A stretch of 64,000 bases of DNA from Azolla caroliniana (Eukaryota > Polypodiophyta): NCBI GenBank assembly GCA_043228905.1, contig JBHGNT010000009.1, positions 20,708,001 to 20,772,000 of the forward strand, given 5' to 3'. The position numbers and the translations under genes are program-made. The notes under the pieces were generated by a model. It was given only the letters and a program-made list of their open reading frames with translations, ran no database searches and was not told the DNA's origin. How positions within the stretch are numbered: position 1 is the first letter of the stretch; each line of letters starts with the position of its first letter. Shown piece after piece: positions 1 to 9,450 of the stretch.

Positions 1-1432
1 ATTTTGCAAAATACTGGGCAAGAGTTGAGTCTGGAACAGACACCATCACATCCTCGAAGGAATACTTCCACATTGCTAACGGTTTGCTCTACCGTAATGG
101 GAAGGTTTGTGTTCCAGATTTACCCGAGGTCAAAAAGAGGATTCTTTTTTAATGCCATGATGCACCCTCAGCAAGGCACCCTGGAATACATCGTACACTC
201 GTTCTCATCTCCACTCAATTTTATTGGCCTAAGATGCGTCCTGACATACATAGCTATGTGACTAAATGTCACCAGTGTCATGTTAACAAAGCTGAGCGAC
301 TTAAAGCCGCAGGACTTTTACATCCCTTGGACATTCCCAATAATAAGTGGGAAAGTATATCCATGGATTTTATTGTTAGCCTTCCTCGCACCCAAAAAGG
401 TCATGATGCCATATGGGTTGTCGTTGATCGACTAACTAAAATGGCCAGATTTATTGCTACTAAAACCACGGTAACAGCTCCTGAATTGGCTTACCAATTC
501 GTTGACGAATTATTTCGTTTTTATGGGTTACCGATGGATATTGTGAGTGATCGAGATCCAAAGTTTACTAGTGACTTATGGACGCAAGTCTTTTAGAAGT
601 TAGAAACTACGTTGAGCATGAGCTCCACGGATCATCCTGAATCCGATGGACAGACAGAACGAGTAAATCAAATTATTGAGGATATGTTTCGAGCATACGT
701 TGGTGCAAAACCAACAAAATGGGAACGTTATCTCCCAATTTTGGAGTTTGCTTATAACAGCTCCAAGCATACGTCGACGGGATATAGTCCTTTTATGTTG
801 ATGTATGGTTTTCAGCCATGAGCCCGGATTGATGTTAATATACATCATGATGAGTTGCGAAGTACGCAAAACTTTCTTCGGGATATGCAAGATATGTTGC
901 ATATTGCACGAGATAATATAAAAACTGCTCAAGATAGAGCGCGTTTTTATGCCGATCATCATAGGCAACCTCGTGTATTAAACCTTGGACAGAAGGTATT
1001 TTTACGTGTACCTCACAATTCTAAGACATTGTCTACAGGTAAGTGCGCTAAGTTAGCCCCATGGTTTTGTGGACCTTTTACAATCCTCAAACGCATTGGG
1101 TCATCAGCCTATCGTCTTGCTCTTCCCGATGGTGTTGGAATTCATCTAGTCGTCTAAAAGAACTTCTAGGTTCTGGCGACAATACAGTTACAACTGAAAC
1201 TCTGGTTACTTCTGAAGAATTATCTTCTAAACCACATGTACCAGAAAGAATTCTCGATGTTAAAACAAAAAAATTACGTACTAAAGAAATCCAAGAATTT
1301 AAAATAAAATGGATGGATAAATCAATAAAAGATGCCACATGGGAACACGAAAATACTCTCAGAACTAATTTCCCTAACTTTCCATTGCAAGAGTGCAATG
1401 TTTTAAAGAGGGGGAGTATGTTACAAGCATGA
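1..1432 (+). pseudogene. Element C: decayed chromovirus integrase plus chromodomain (3' part of pol)
   Basis: The window opens inside a plus-strand Ty3/gypsy pol gene. One frame from about position 3 to 1157 reads as integrase: a zinc-binding HHCC region (H-D-A-P, then C-H-Q-C near 270), the catalytic core (MDFIVSLPRTQKGHDAI, then SDRDPKF near 550 and DGQTERVN near 645-670) and the GPF region (WFCGPF near 1063). The frame is broken by stops TAA at 150-152, TAG at 594-596 and TGA at 819-821. A small frameshift/deletion near 1145-1155 moves the C-terminus into another frame, where ILDVKTKKLR...FKIKWMDKS...ATWEHE is a chromodomain, placing C among chromoviruses. It cannot make a full integrase. 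The upstream RT and gag lie outside the window. Confidence 0.88.
1407..1418 (+). other. Element C polypurine tract
   Basis: A purine run (AGAGGGGGAGTA) directly precedes the TGTTACAAGC that starts the LTR. This is the normal place of the plus-strand primer in LTR retrotransposons. Confidence 0.7.
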
Positions 1433-1910
1433 ACATTTAATATCCTGTGGTGAGAATTTACCGTAGTATTCTATACACGTGGATAACTGTGAGGGTTAAA
1501 CGAGAGTGTAAAGAAGGGGATGATTACTTTTAATCCTCGGGATTGAGACAACCCATTAGGTCAAGTGTGAACTTGCCTGGGGGCCTTGGGTATCGCTATA
1601 AATAAGAGGCCTAGCTACCCTCATTTGATCATCTTTTGATTACATCGAGACTCTGCTCTTGTGGTGGGTCAACTCTTGTAGCGAGCGCGCCAACACCAGG
1701 TACGACTCGACGCCACGGCGGTGGTATGGGATGCCGATCAAGGCTCGAGTCCGTCTAGATCCCTTCGCTCGGGGGTGGTCGGGTGGATCGACACCCTTCT
1801 TTCTCTTTCTCCTTTCTATCTATCATTACTTTATCCTTATCTTAAGATTACTTTAGTACCTAGATCTCTAATATTTGGTCTTGTCCTAAAATTATGCAAA
1901 TATGGCAGAT
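1419..1910 (+). repeat. Element C 3' LTR (start certain, end uncertain)
   Basis: The LTR starts with TG right after the polypurine tract. It has a TATA box (CTATAAATA, 1596-1604) and CT-rich sequence downstream, as expected for a promoter-bearing LTR. No matching 5' LTR is in the window, so I cannot fix the 3' boundary; 1910 is a guess from the change in sequence character. Confidence 0.55.
1596..1604 (+). promoter_or_regulatory. TATA box in element C LTR
   Basis: CTATAAATA sits in a locally GC-rich stretch inside the LTR, about 180 bp from its start. It probably drove element transcription. Confidence 0.5.
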
Positions 1911-2220
1911 AATATTAAGGTTGTTGATATTGATACATGCTAATTGTGTGGTCACTTGGGGTGCGGTTAGGTGGGGCATTCTAGAGGGTCATCTCTTGTA
2001 ATATGAAAAGGAGGACATAGTTCCTCCTCATATACAAATGGTTCAACCTTTTATAAGTGACAGTTTGTAATTTAGGGATGATATTATATGGAAGACAATT
2101 TCATCTATTTTGATGTGGGTAATTTGGAAAGCGTGATGTGCATCAATATTTGATAATGTCACTCAAGATGATGTTGTTATAATCTTTGAATTCTGGTTGT
2201 TACTTGTTCATACATTACGT
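1911..2220. other. Spacer between element C and element A
   Basis: AT-rich sequence without convincing coding potential. It holds an AGGAGGA...TCCTCCT inverted repeat near 2010-2028. The last four bases (2217-2220, ACGT) are the left target duplication of element A. Some of it may be the unrecognised end of the element C LTR. Confidence 0.4.
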
Positions 2221-2866
2221 TGTCGAGGTATTCCTCGTGGATGCGTGGAATGAGGCGGGACCTCGGGGGTCTTGTACCGAAGAGCAAGAGAGAAAGGAGA
2301 AGGGAAGAGACCCACTACGTGCGAGCGTAGATTCACAGGGACACGGCCCTTCGACACAAGACGCGAGCGGGAAACCGACACAAAGAGACACGAAGTTATG
2401 TATGTATATATTATCAGAGACAAACAACAAGAAACACGAGTTCGGTTACAACCGAACAGGCCGGCGAACAGATGCCGATGCCTGTTCGTAAACGCTCAGA
2501 AAGAAAGGAGTAGATTGGAGGTGCTGCCGGAAGCACTCGGGCATTCCTCAGAGCAGCGCGAGCCTCCCGAAAACCTGCACAGAAAGAAGCTGCCGAGTAT
2601 GGAAGAGAGAGAAGCCTTCGGTCGACAACCCAACAACACTTCGTCCCCTCTCTAAAACGTGATCCCCTCCCCCTTCTCGTCTCCCTCCTTTTATAGGCAA
2701 GGAAGGAGCCGTTTCCCCTTTTCTTCCTACCCACTAAATCTACCTACCTCGGATCTTCTATGTACCTAATTCTCCCTTATGTACAATATAAGGCGTACGG
2801 GCATGAAGAGCCGGTTCCTATGCCCTGGTGCACCGATTCCGCTTGTGGACGGTTTTCTTCACGACA
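2221..2866 (-). repeat. Element A 3' LTR (left copy)
   Basis: On the element strand it starts TGTCGTGAAG and ends CCTCGACA. A TATA box (CCTATAAAAG on the minus strand) lies at 2688-2697. It has the same length as the right copy, 646 bp. Confidence 0.95.
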
Positions 2867-2878
2867 TCCGCCCCCACC
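2867..2878 (-). other. Element A polypurine tract
   Basis: GGTGGGGGCGGA on the minus strand directly abuts the 3' LTR. Element B has a very similar tract (AGAGGGGGTGGA), which supports their kinship. Confidence 0.75.
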
Positions 2879-2939
2879 TAACCGCGCATCCTCCGGCATG
2901 CGCCAAATTGAGTTGGGACGGAGAAAACCAGTCCAGCCT

Positions 2940-5678
2940 TCATTCCCCGCCCGTCGGTTCTTCCTCGGTTTCGGATCGTTCGTCGTTGCGGTCCAGGTTA
3001 ACCGGATCCGGCTCGTCGTCGTGACGCTTCTTGAACGCTTTGATCCGCTTCCCAGCTACCGATATCGCCATTCTCGTACCGTCGAGTTCCGCCAGATGGT
3101 ACGTCCCGTTGTCGTTGGCGCTTTGTACCACGTAAGGCCCGAACCACCTTCTTGCGAACCTTCGTGTCGCTCGGTGCTGGTTGTCGAGGCTGCTGTCGTA
3201 GACTAGCACCCAGTCGCCTTCCTCGATCTTCTTCGGTCGGAGCCGGTGCGTTCGGTCGAACTGGGCTTTGTTCCTCGTCCTTGCCACCCGAAGCCTTCCC
3301 GCAACCTGCTCCACGTCCTCCGGCCTTCGCTCGAGCTGTCGTATGTGCGCCGTCAACAATTCCTCCCGGCTCATCTCGTCTCTCCAGTCCACGGTTGCCC
3401 ATGAGGAAATCGTACGTTCCATCGGCATGATCGGCTTCTGCCCAAACATGAGCTCTGCCGGCATGAATCCGGTTACCGAACTGTGCGTAGTTCGGTCAGC
3501 CCACAACGCGTAAGGCAGCAGCCGCGGCCAGTTCCCGACTTGTCCTCCGCATGCCCGAACTAACGCCTTGACAATCGGTCCGTGCCCACGCTCCACCTTC
3601 CCATTCGCCTCCGGATTGTACGCAGTGGTAAGCGAGAGATTGACTCCTAACCGGTCGAACAGCTCCTCGGCCTCTTCGGCGTCCAACTCCCCGCGATCAG
3701 CCACGATCTTCCCGACGCACCCGTACCGTTATATCACGTCCTCGATCAGGAACCGACATACGGCCACGGTCGTTTTGTTCTGAAGGGCTCGGCCCTCCAC
3801 CTGGTTCGTCAGATCTTCCCGAGCCAGGACCAAATACCGCATCTGTCCTACTCCCATCGGCATCGTCACCAGATCTACCATCCATTTGAAGTGGATGGTC
3901 GGAGGGTACGTAGGGTGAAGCTCGTCCCGATGTCGGACTACGGAGTGCATCTGGCAGCTCTCACAAGTTGTCACAAACCGATGCACGTCCCGGTACAGTC
4001 CCGGCCACCAGTACTTCCCCTTTATCTTCTCGAACGTGGCCCACGTTCCACGGTGTCCAGCCCAAGGGCTGTCGTGGTAGGCCGTCAGCAGCTCCTCCTG
4101 TTCTTCCTTCATCGCCACCATAAGTATCCGTCCCGGAGAAAGAATCGGTATGCTTTCTTCCGGATCCGGCTGGTCTCGTCCCTCGTCCATGACGCATTCG
4201 GCGTCATGGTCCTTAAGAACCCACCGATCTGTAGCCACTCACCGTCGTACTTGCTCTCGTCGAAGCCGTTAAGCGCCGGAGTGCTCGTCCCATCGGTCGT
4301 CACGTACGCTGCGAAGAAGTCCACGCCGACTTCTTCGTCCTCCGAAACCATGCTGCCCTCATCATCAAACCTCGCCCTCGAAAGCATGTTGGCCATGGCG
4401 TTGTCCTTTCCGGAAATGTGTCGTATTTCCGGGTCCAGGGACTTGATGTACGTTATCCACCTGAGCATCGCCAGGTCCGGTGTCGCGCATCCGGAAACCA
4501 TGCCGAGAATTGGCAGGCAATCCGTCTCGATAACCACTTCTGTCCCGATTAGGTAGTCTTTGTCGGCCTTTACTGCCAAAACGATACCCCAGAGTTCGTG
4601 TTTAACCTGGGCGTACCCTCGCTGTCGCTCACTGAGGACCTTCACGCCGAATCGGATCGGGAACCGAATGCCGTCCTTGTCTTCTTGGTTGACGACCCAT
4701 CCGATCTCGGTCGGCCTCGTATCCACCGTTATGTATACCGGGGTACCCTTCTCGTAGACAGCCTTCCGGAGCGTCGGTGCTGCCGCAAGAGCTTCCTTCA
4801 GCTTTCGGACTGACTCCGTGTGCTTGTCTCGCCACTCGAATTTTCGTCCCTTCTTCAGCAACCCGTATAGCGGCTCCGCAACGTGGGCGTAATGCGGGAT
4901 CCATATGTGGTAGAACGCACACGCCCCCAGGAACCTCCGAACTTCCGTAACCGAGCTACAGTCGGTCTTCATCGCAGAGATGGCTTCTACCTTTGCCGGA
5001 GACGGCTTCCGGCCATATGGTCCACATAGGTGTCCGACCACCAGGATTTCTGATTGCCCGAAGGCCGATTTCTCCCCGGAGAAGGTGAGCCTCGCATCCT
5101 CTAGCCTTTGTAGCACCTTCTCGCAGTCGTCGATGTGTGCTGCCACGAATCGCCGGCATCCGTCCGGCCCGAGTGTCTCGTCCTTCTCTTCCACCGGGCA
5201 CCCCTTGATCAGGATGTCGTCTAGAAACAGCATGGTGACGTCCGGGATGCAATCCCTCAGTACCTTGTTCATTGCATTCACCATGTGGGCCACCGAGTTA
5301 GTCCCTCCTTGTGGCAGGGTACACATTCGCACTAGGCCGAGGGGAGTTCGCATTGCCGTAATGTCTCTGCTCTCCACGGCTAGCTGGAACTGGTCGTACC
5401 CTGAGTACAGATCACCGACCGAGTAAATCGACCTTCCGGCGAAGGCCTCCGCGAACTCGTCTATGGTCGGTCCGATTCTTGCGTTCCGAATGGTCACTCT
5501 GTTGACCGGTTGCAGGTCTTGAATGAAGCGCAATGTTCCGTTTTTCTTCGGTACGGTAAACCATCGGTTCGAGTATGGGGCACTCAACGGTTCGAGAATT
5601 GCCCATATCGACTTTCTGCCTCAGTAGCTCCATCAACTTCAGGATGTGAGCTCTTGGTACCGGAATCGGCTTGAGATT
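2940..5678 (-). pseudogene. Element A RT - RNase H - integrase (broken)
   Basis: Minus-strand pol. The RT segment (5587 down) has WFTVPKKNG, LRFIQDLQPVN, DLYSGYDQFQLA and the catalytic FLDDI in place of the common YxDD. RNase H follows (VDTRPTEIGW, ETDCLPIL). Integrase has a zinc finger (YHDS, AGHRG, TCESC), a core with MVDLV, ADRGEL and NGKVERGH, and a GPYVV module near the end, with no chromodomain. Breaks: a frameshift near 5590-5600, a deletion with frameshift near 4110-4120 just before the zinc finger, and an in-frame TAA at 3729-3731. It is colinear with element B throughout, despite a very different base composition. Confidence 0.93.
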
Positions 5679-6296
5679 CTACGGTACATGCGGTACCATG
5701 AATATCACCATCGGCTCCACGATTGTTGGGTCTACGCACCCGATCTCTTCCGGTGAGAATGCGAAGGCTTTCCCGTGGCTTCCGAGCATTCTCCGAAACC
5801 GGTCTTCCTCCGCTGGCAGTAGGAACCCGCCCCCACCGATTTTGAGCTCCCGGAGCGTCCTGTCGGTGAAGGTGTGTCCTATGCAGACCGGATCTCGCAA
5901 ATTGGGGTCCGACGCAACCCCTCTGATTCGGGACTCGCTGCCCTCCGGTAAGGGTGCCGCGACGGGCCTTACCTTCCGGTCCACAGTCTTGTACTTCGTG
6001 CTAACTCGGGCCGTCCGGCCCAACCCGAGCCGCTGACTGAAGTCCGCGATGACTTCGTACATCTCTTCGGAACATACCAGTATCGTCCGGTCTTCGTTAA
6101 GGTCTTCTCCGGCTACCTTCCTCAGCATTCCCAAGGTGTCGTCGAAGGAGACCGCCTCCACGGCTCCGCTGATTTCCTCGTCCGGGTCGAGGACTCCGCA
6201 CGCTCGATGTCGCTCTTCCGCCCTTGCCTTCTCTCGGCCAACGATGCCGACTATCATACACCCTCCGTCGTTGGAGAAGCAAAATTTTCTACCCAT
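5679..6296 (-). pseudogene. Element A protease-RT spacer region
   Basis: A 205-residue frame with ATG at 6296 linking protease and RT. It contains the motif KYKTVDRKVRPVAAPLP and ends in MVPHVP followed by TAG at 5679-5681. Element B has a tryptophan there (PWNFKPI), so this looks like a TGG to TAG nonsense change. The matching region in B keeps KYKTIDKKVKPAAVPLP, so this is a conserved part of pol and not filler. Its frame differs from that of gag-protease upstream. Confidence 0.85.
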
Positions 6297-6391
6297 CGTA
6301 CAAGGATTCTTCGGTTTCGGTTCTATCGTACAGTTGTGGGGTCTTTCCCGAATGTCTGGATTGTCTCGGCCCCACGCCTTGGCAGCCCTCT

Positions 6392-8313
6392 CTAAAAATC
6401 CTCCCGGTTCTCGCCACCGAGGGATTCGCGGTTCCGCTCGTGGTTTGGTCGCACCGTCAGAAATTGGACCGAATGGCGCCCGTCTTGGCTTTTGACCCTC
6501 GCGTAGGCCGAACCGTTGTCTAGCACCTTCGTCTCCATCCGCGCCGCCGTGATGTATGGTTCCCCTAATATGACCGGGTGCGAGGACGTCTCCTGTACGA
6601 AGAAGTGCTGGTCAATCTCGACATCGCCGATCTTGACTCGCACGTTCGGGCAAGCCCCGTGCAGTTCCTCGGTGGCGCGCTTCGCCGCCCGTACCTTCCA
6701 CTCGTGCTTGGTGTTGATCGGCCACTTTCCCTTATTATAGAAGTCCATGGACATCAGGTTTATTTCCGAACCGTGGTCCACCAATGTCACCACCGGTTCC
6801 TGAACATCTCCGATCTTTACCGGGGTCTCCGTGGTCGCTCGGGCCCAATGTGGCCTCGAATAGTGGCTCTCCGCCCACTCATCTGCCAGCGCCGAGTCGT
6901 CGATGTGCGTCGTCCGCACCTCCACCGGTCTCTCCGGTTCCGTCTCCGTCGACAGCCTCTTCCGCTTCACCAAGTCCACAATGGAGTCGTGGAACTCCTT
7001 CTTAGCGATCCCTAGCACCTCCCACAATGACAGCTCCACTTTGTTGTCGAGGATCCGCTCTTCTAGGACCTTTCGTAGGTTCGTGGTCCTTTCTATTTCC
7101 GTCCCCAGTCGGTATCCGCCCTTCCTGGGGTTATCTTGCGCGCTGGACCCACCGGCATCGTTCCATCGTTGCCCGAATCGGGTCTCGTATCGTTGTGAGG
7201 GCCCGGCCGCTCCGGCTTTCCCCACTCGTTTGTCTTCCACCAGAGCCTCGTAGTTCCGGCAGGCGGCTTCTACGAAGCCCGTCGTCTCCTCGACCGGGTC
7301 GCTCCACCCGGTTATTTCCCGGACCCGTTTCTCAGCGCGGTCCGCTTCATCTTCCCTCAGCCGTGCGCCGGCGAGGCCTTCCAGCATTGCCGACCAGAAT
7401 CCATCTTTGCTCTCCTTTCAGGCCTCGTTGCCCCCGACCCGAATACCGGCCGACGCCGAGTAGTGGATGGCCTCCACGTGTCGGGCCGCTGCCTCTTCCA
7501 TCAGTCTCTTCATACCTCCTCGCCCGTCGTTTCGGTTCAGGGCCCTTCTGGTGTCGCCGACGTGCACCCGGCCTTCCCACAGGTACACCACCCGGTTCCT
7601 CAACGCCTCTGCGAAATCGTCGCAGTCCTTTTGAATGTGGCCGACCTCGTCGCACCACATGCACCTGTTCCCTGCTGCCGGCCGTCGGTCACGAGCCGGT
7701 TCGCCGCCTTCCCTTCGAGTGCGGGCGATCTGGAGATCCTTTATCGCCCGCATCAACTCCTCCAGCGCTGCTCCTCCGGACGAGCCATTGACCATGCCGG
7801 TCGAAGCCGAACCGGTTTCGAGCCATTCTCGGGTCTCTTCCCTTCGCCCTTGCGGTGCCGTTTCAAGCCTCCTTGCTGTGACAGAGCCCACTCCGGCTGC
7901 CCCGTTGTCAGCCCATTCTCGCCGTTTGTCGAAACGGCCACAGACTCTCTTAACCGCAGTCCAGTCGGTCGTCAGCCCGTCTTCGGTTTCTAGCAAGGAG
8001 CCGACTTGATCCCGGTCCCGCTCGTCCACCGACTTGACGAACAGTAGGACCTGGCTCGTATCCAGAACGGTTCGGTCAAGCGCCGAAAGGCGCACAAAGT
8101 GTTCCTCAAACTCCCCGAGGAGTGCTTACACATTTCTTCCCTTGCCGGGGGACTCCACCCATTCCATGAAGTCCCGTTTCGAAAGCCGGAGCGCGTCGTC
8201 CAGCCTGTATTTCTCCAGTAGTCGGCCTTCGAACTCCTCCCAGGTACGGCTCTCCACCCGTACCTCGAGCACCTCCGCATGGATGCTCGGCATCGCCACT
8301 CGAGGGAACCCGG
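6392..8313 (-). pseudogene. Element A gag C-terminal part and protease
   Basis: One frame runs from the element B insertion point to 6392, broken by TAA at 8126-8128 and TGA at 7418-7420. It carries a CCHC zinc knuckle (CMWCDEVGHIQKDC, C-x2-C-x4-H-x4-C), a SAGIRVG region and an aspartic protease with VDHGSEINLMS, then PVILGEPYITA. The protease has Asp-His-Gly where Asp-Thr/Ser-Gly is usual; element B has the same change. The N-terminal gag portion lies beyond B at 16180-16388. Confidence 0.92.
8310..8313. repeat. Element B target site duplication (left copy; right copy 16180-16183)
   Basis: CCGG occurs directly before TGTCGTG at 8314 and directly after CACGACA at 16179. Collapsing the two copies makes the gag frame of element A continuous across the junction, which confirms a 4-bp duplication. 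Confidence 0.93.
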
Positions 8314-8494
8314 TGTCGTGAAGTACGAAAGCTTCACATTAAAAGTCTACAATAAGATAAATACGTAATGAAAATAACATTTGATAATGTTTTATATATA
8401 AAGATAATATTAACAACACATATGATAATATTATATATATGTAAAGAAAAATAATATATATATATAGATAAATATATTATATTACACGAATAAG

Positions 8495-8553
8495 AGAGGA
8501 CTTGAACCAATAACCCCACCCTATGACTCTCAAATCTTACCATTTACTCTATA
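8495..8553 (-). other. tRNA-like unit 1 in element B LTR
   Basis: On the minus strand there is an A-box-like stretch (TATAGAGTAAATGGTAAG) followed by a good B box (GGTTCAAGTCC, plus strand 8498-8508). The spacing resembles a tRNA-derived SINE head. The same unit is at about 15298-15355 in the 3' LTR. It is no tRNA gene, since I see no acceptor stem. Confidence 0.6.
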
Positions 8554-8652
8554 CTAGTAATATACATAAAATAAAGCATACTTTATATATACTTTATATT
8601 ACATAAAGGATTTGCTTCATGATATAAGAATAAAGTTGTATGTTGTATTCAT

Positions 8653-8700
8653 AAGATTCGAACCCACAACCTCATATAGCACACCTACCATTAGGCTAGG
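8653..8700 (-). other. tRNA-like unit 2 in element B LTR
   Basis: The minus strand reads CCTAGCCTAATGGTAGG (A box) and then GGGTTCGAATC (B box, plus strand 8655-8665). In the 3' LTR copy (about 15464-15525) the spacing between the boxes is about 10 bp longer, and both flanks also differ. The match to pol III internal promoter boxes is close. Confidence 0.65.
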
Positions 8701-9009
8701 CATATATTTTCATGTTTATTGTTATTGCATATATTGTTTCTTACATAAAAGCTCAAATGAGCGAGATGTTTATCATGCATCACATGTAATGCATGAACGC
8801 CAAATGGCGATCATACATCACATGCATTTCATGCACTACATGCATGACTTGAACCCTCCAATGCATCATATGCATGGGGACACCTATTTAAATGGTGAAA
8901 GAGAAGATCAAAGGGAGATATGTATGAGATATGAATCAAATTATATATTTCATAAGAGATACCATAAAAATAGAGAAAGAAGGGAAGAAGTTTAACATAA
9001 ACGTGGAGC

Positions 9010-9066
9010 TCTAGCTTGGCGGTCGTGGTGGTCAACTCTCAACAAGAGGGAGGCGGTTCGAGCCTT
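9010..9066 (+). other. tRNA-like unit 3 in element B LTR
   Basis: On the plus strand TAGCTTGGCGGTCGTGG could serve as an A box, and GGTTCGAGCC (9055-9064) is a near-perfect B box. The 3' LTR copy (about 15808-15860) has TTGGTGTTCG in the A box, so two of the few LTR substitutions fall here. Confidence 0.55.
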
Positions 9067-9388
9067 ATCTTCATCAAAATATTGAAGTGAAGATTGTAAT
9101 GGTCTACGATCAAGAAAGAGAAGAGCGATTACCTTGCAAGACAAAGTTCGGAGGTTCAATGATGTGCACAATCATTTTGTAACTCTTTTATCAAATAATT
9201 ATAAATCTCTTTTATTGCTTCAAATATCATTCTATATCCTATCTTGTCATATCTTGTTGATCACTATTTATCTATCTCTACTCTTTCGTCTCTTCCGTCC
9301 ATAATCCCAGTGATTCCTTCCTCACTTTCACGATATCTTTTGTCTACGCAACGCTACGCTTCTAGGCGAGCCACGCCACGACACAATT

Positions 9389-9406
9389 TGGTGAACCCGA
9401 CGTGAA
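9389..9406 (+). other. Element B primer binding site (tRNA-Trp type)
   Basis: TGGTGAACCCGACGTGAA begins five bases after the 5' LTR. Its reverse complement ends GGGTTCACCA and matches, from memory, the 3' end of plant tRNA-Trp. Element A has the same site. Confidence 0.8.
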
Positions 9407-9450
9407 ACGGGGAAGTAGAAGAGACATCTAAAGTAAAGATCAATATCAAC

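Larger units (their letters stand above)
8314..9383 (+). repeat. Element B 5' LTR, 1070 bp
   Basis: Starts TGTCGTGAAG and ends GCCACGACA. It contains AT-rich sequence, a candidate TATA (TATTTAAAT near 8887), several CATGCA repeats near 8775-8875 and three tRNA-like A/B-box units. Compared with the 3' LTR it has an extra 37-bp segment near 8785-8820 and lacks short segments beside the second tRNA-like unit. Confidence 0.95.

Noticed and set aside
2760-8100. Many plus-strand frames up to 254 residues
   Set aside because: They are antisense shadows of the GC-rich element A pol and gag, with low-complexity Pro/Ser/Arg content.
8495-9066. True tRNA genes in the LTR
   Set aside because: The boxes are present, but no acceptor or anticodon stems can be drawn, so they are only tRNA-like.
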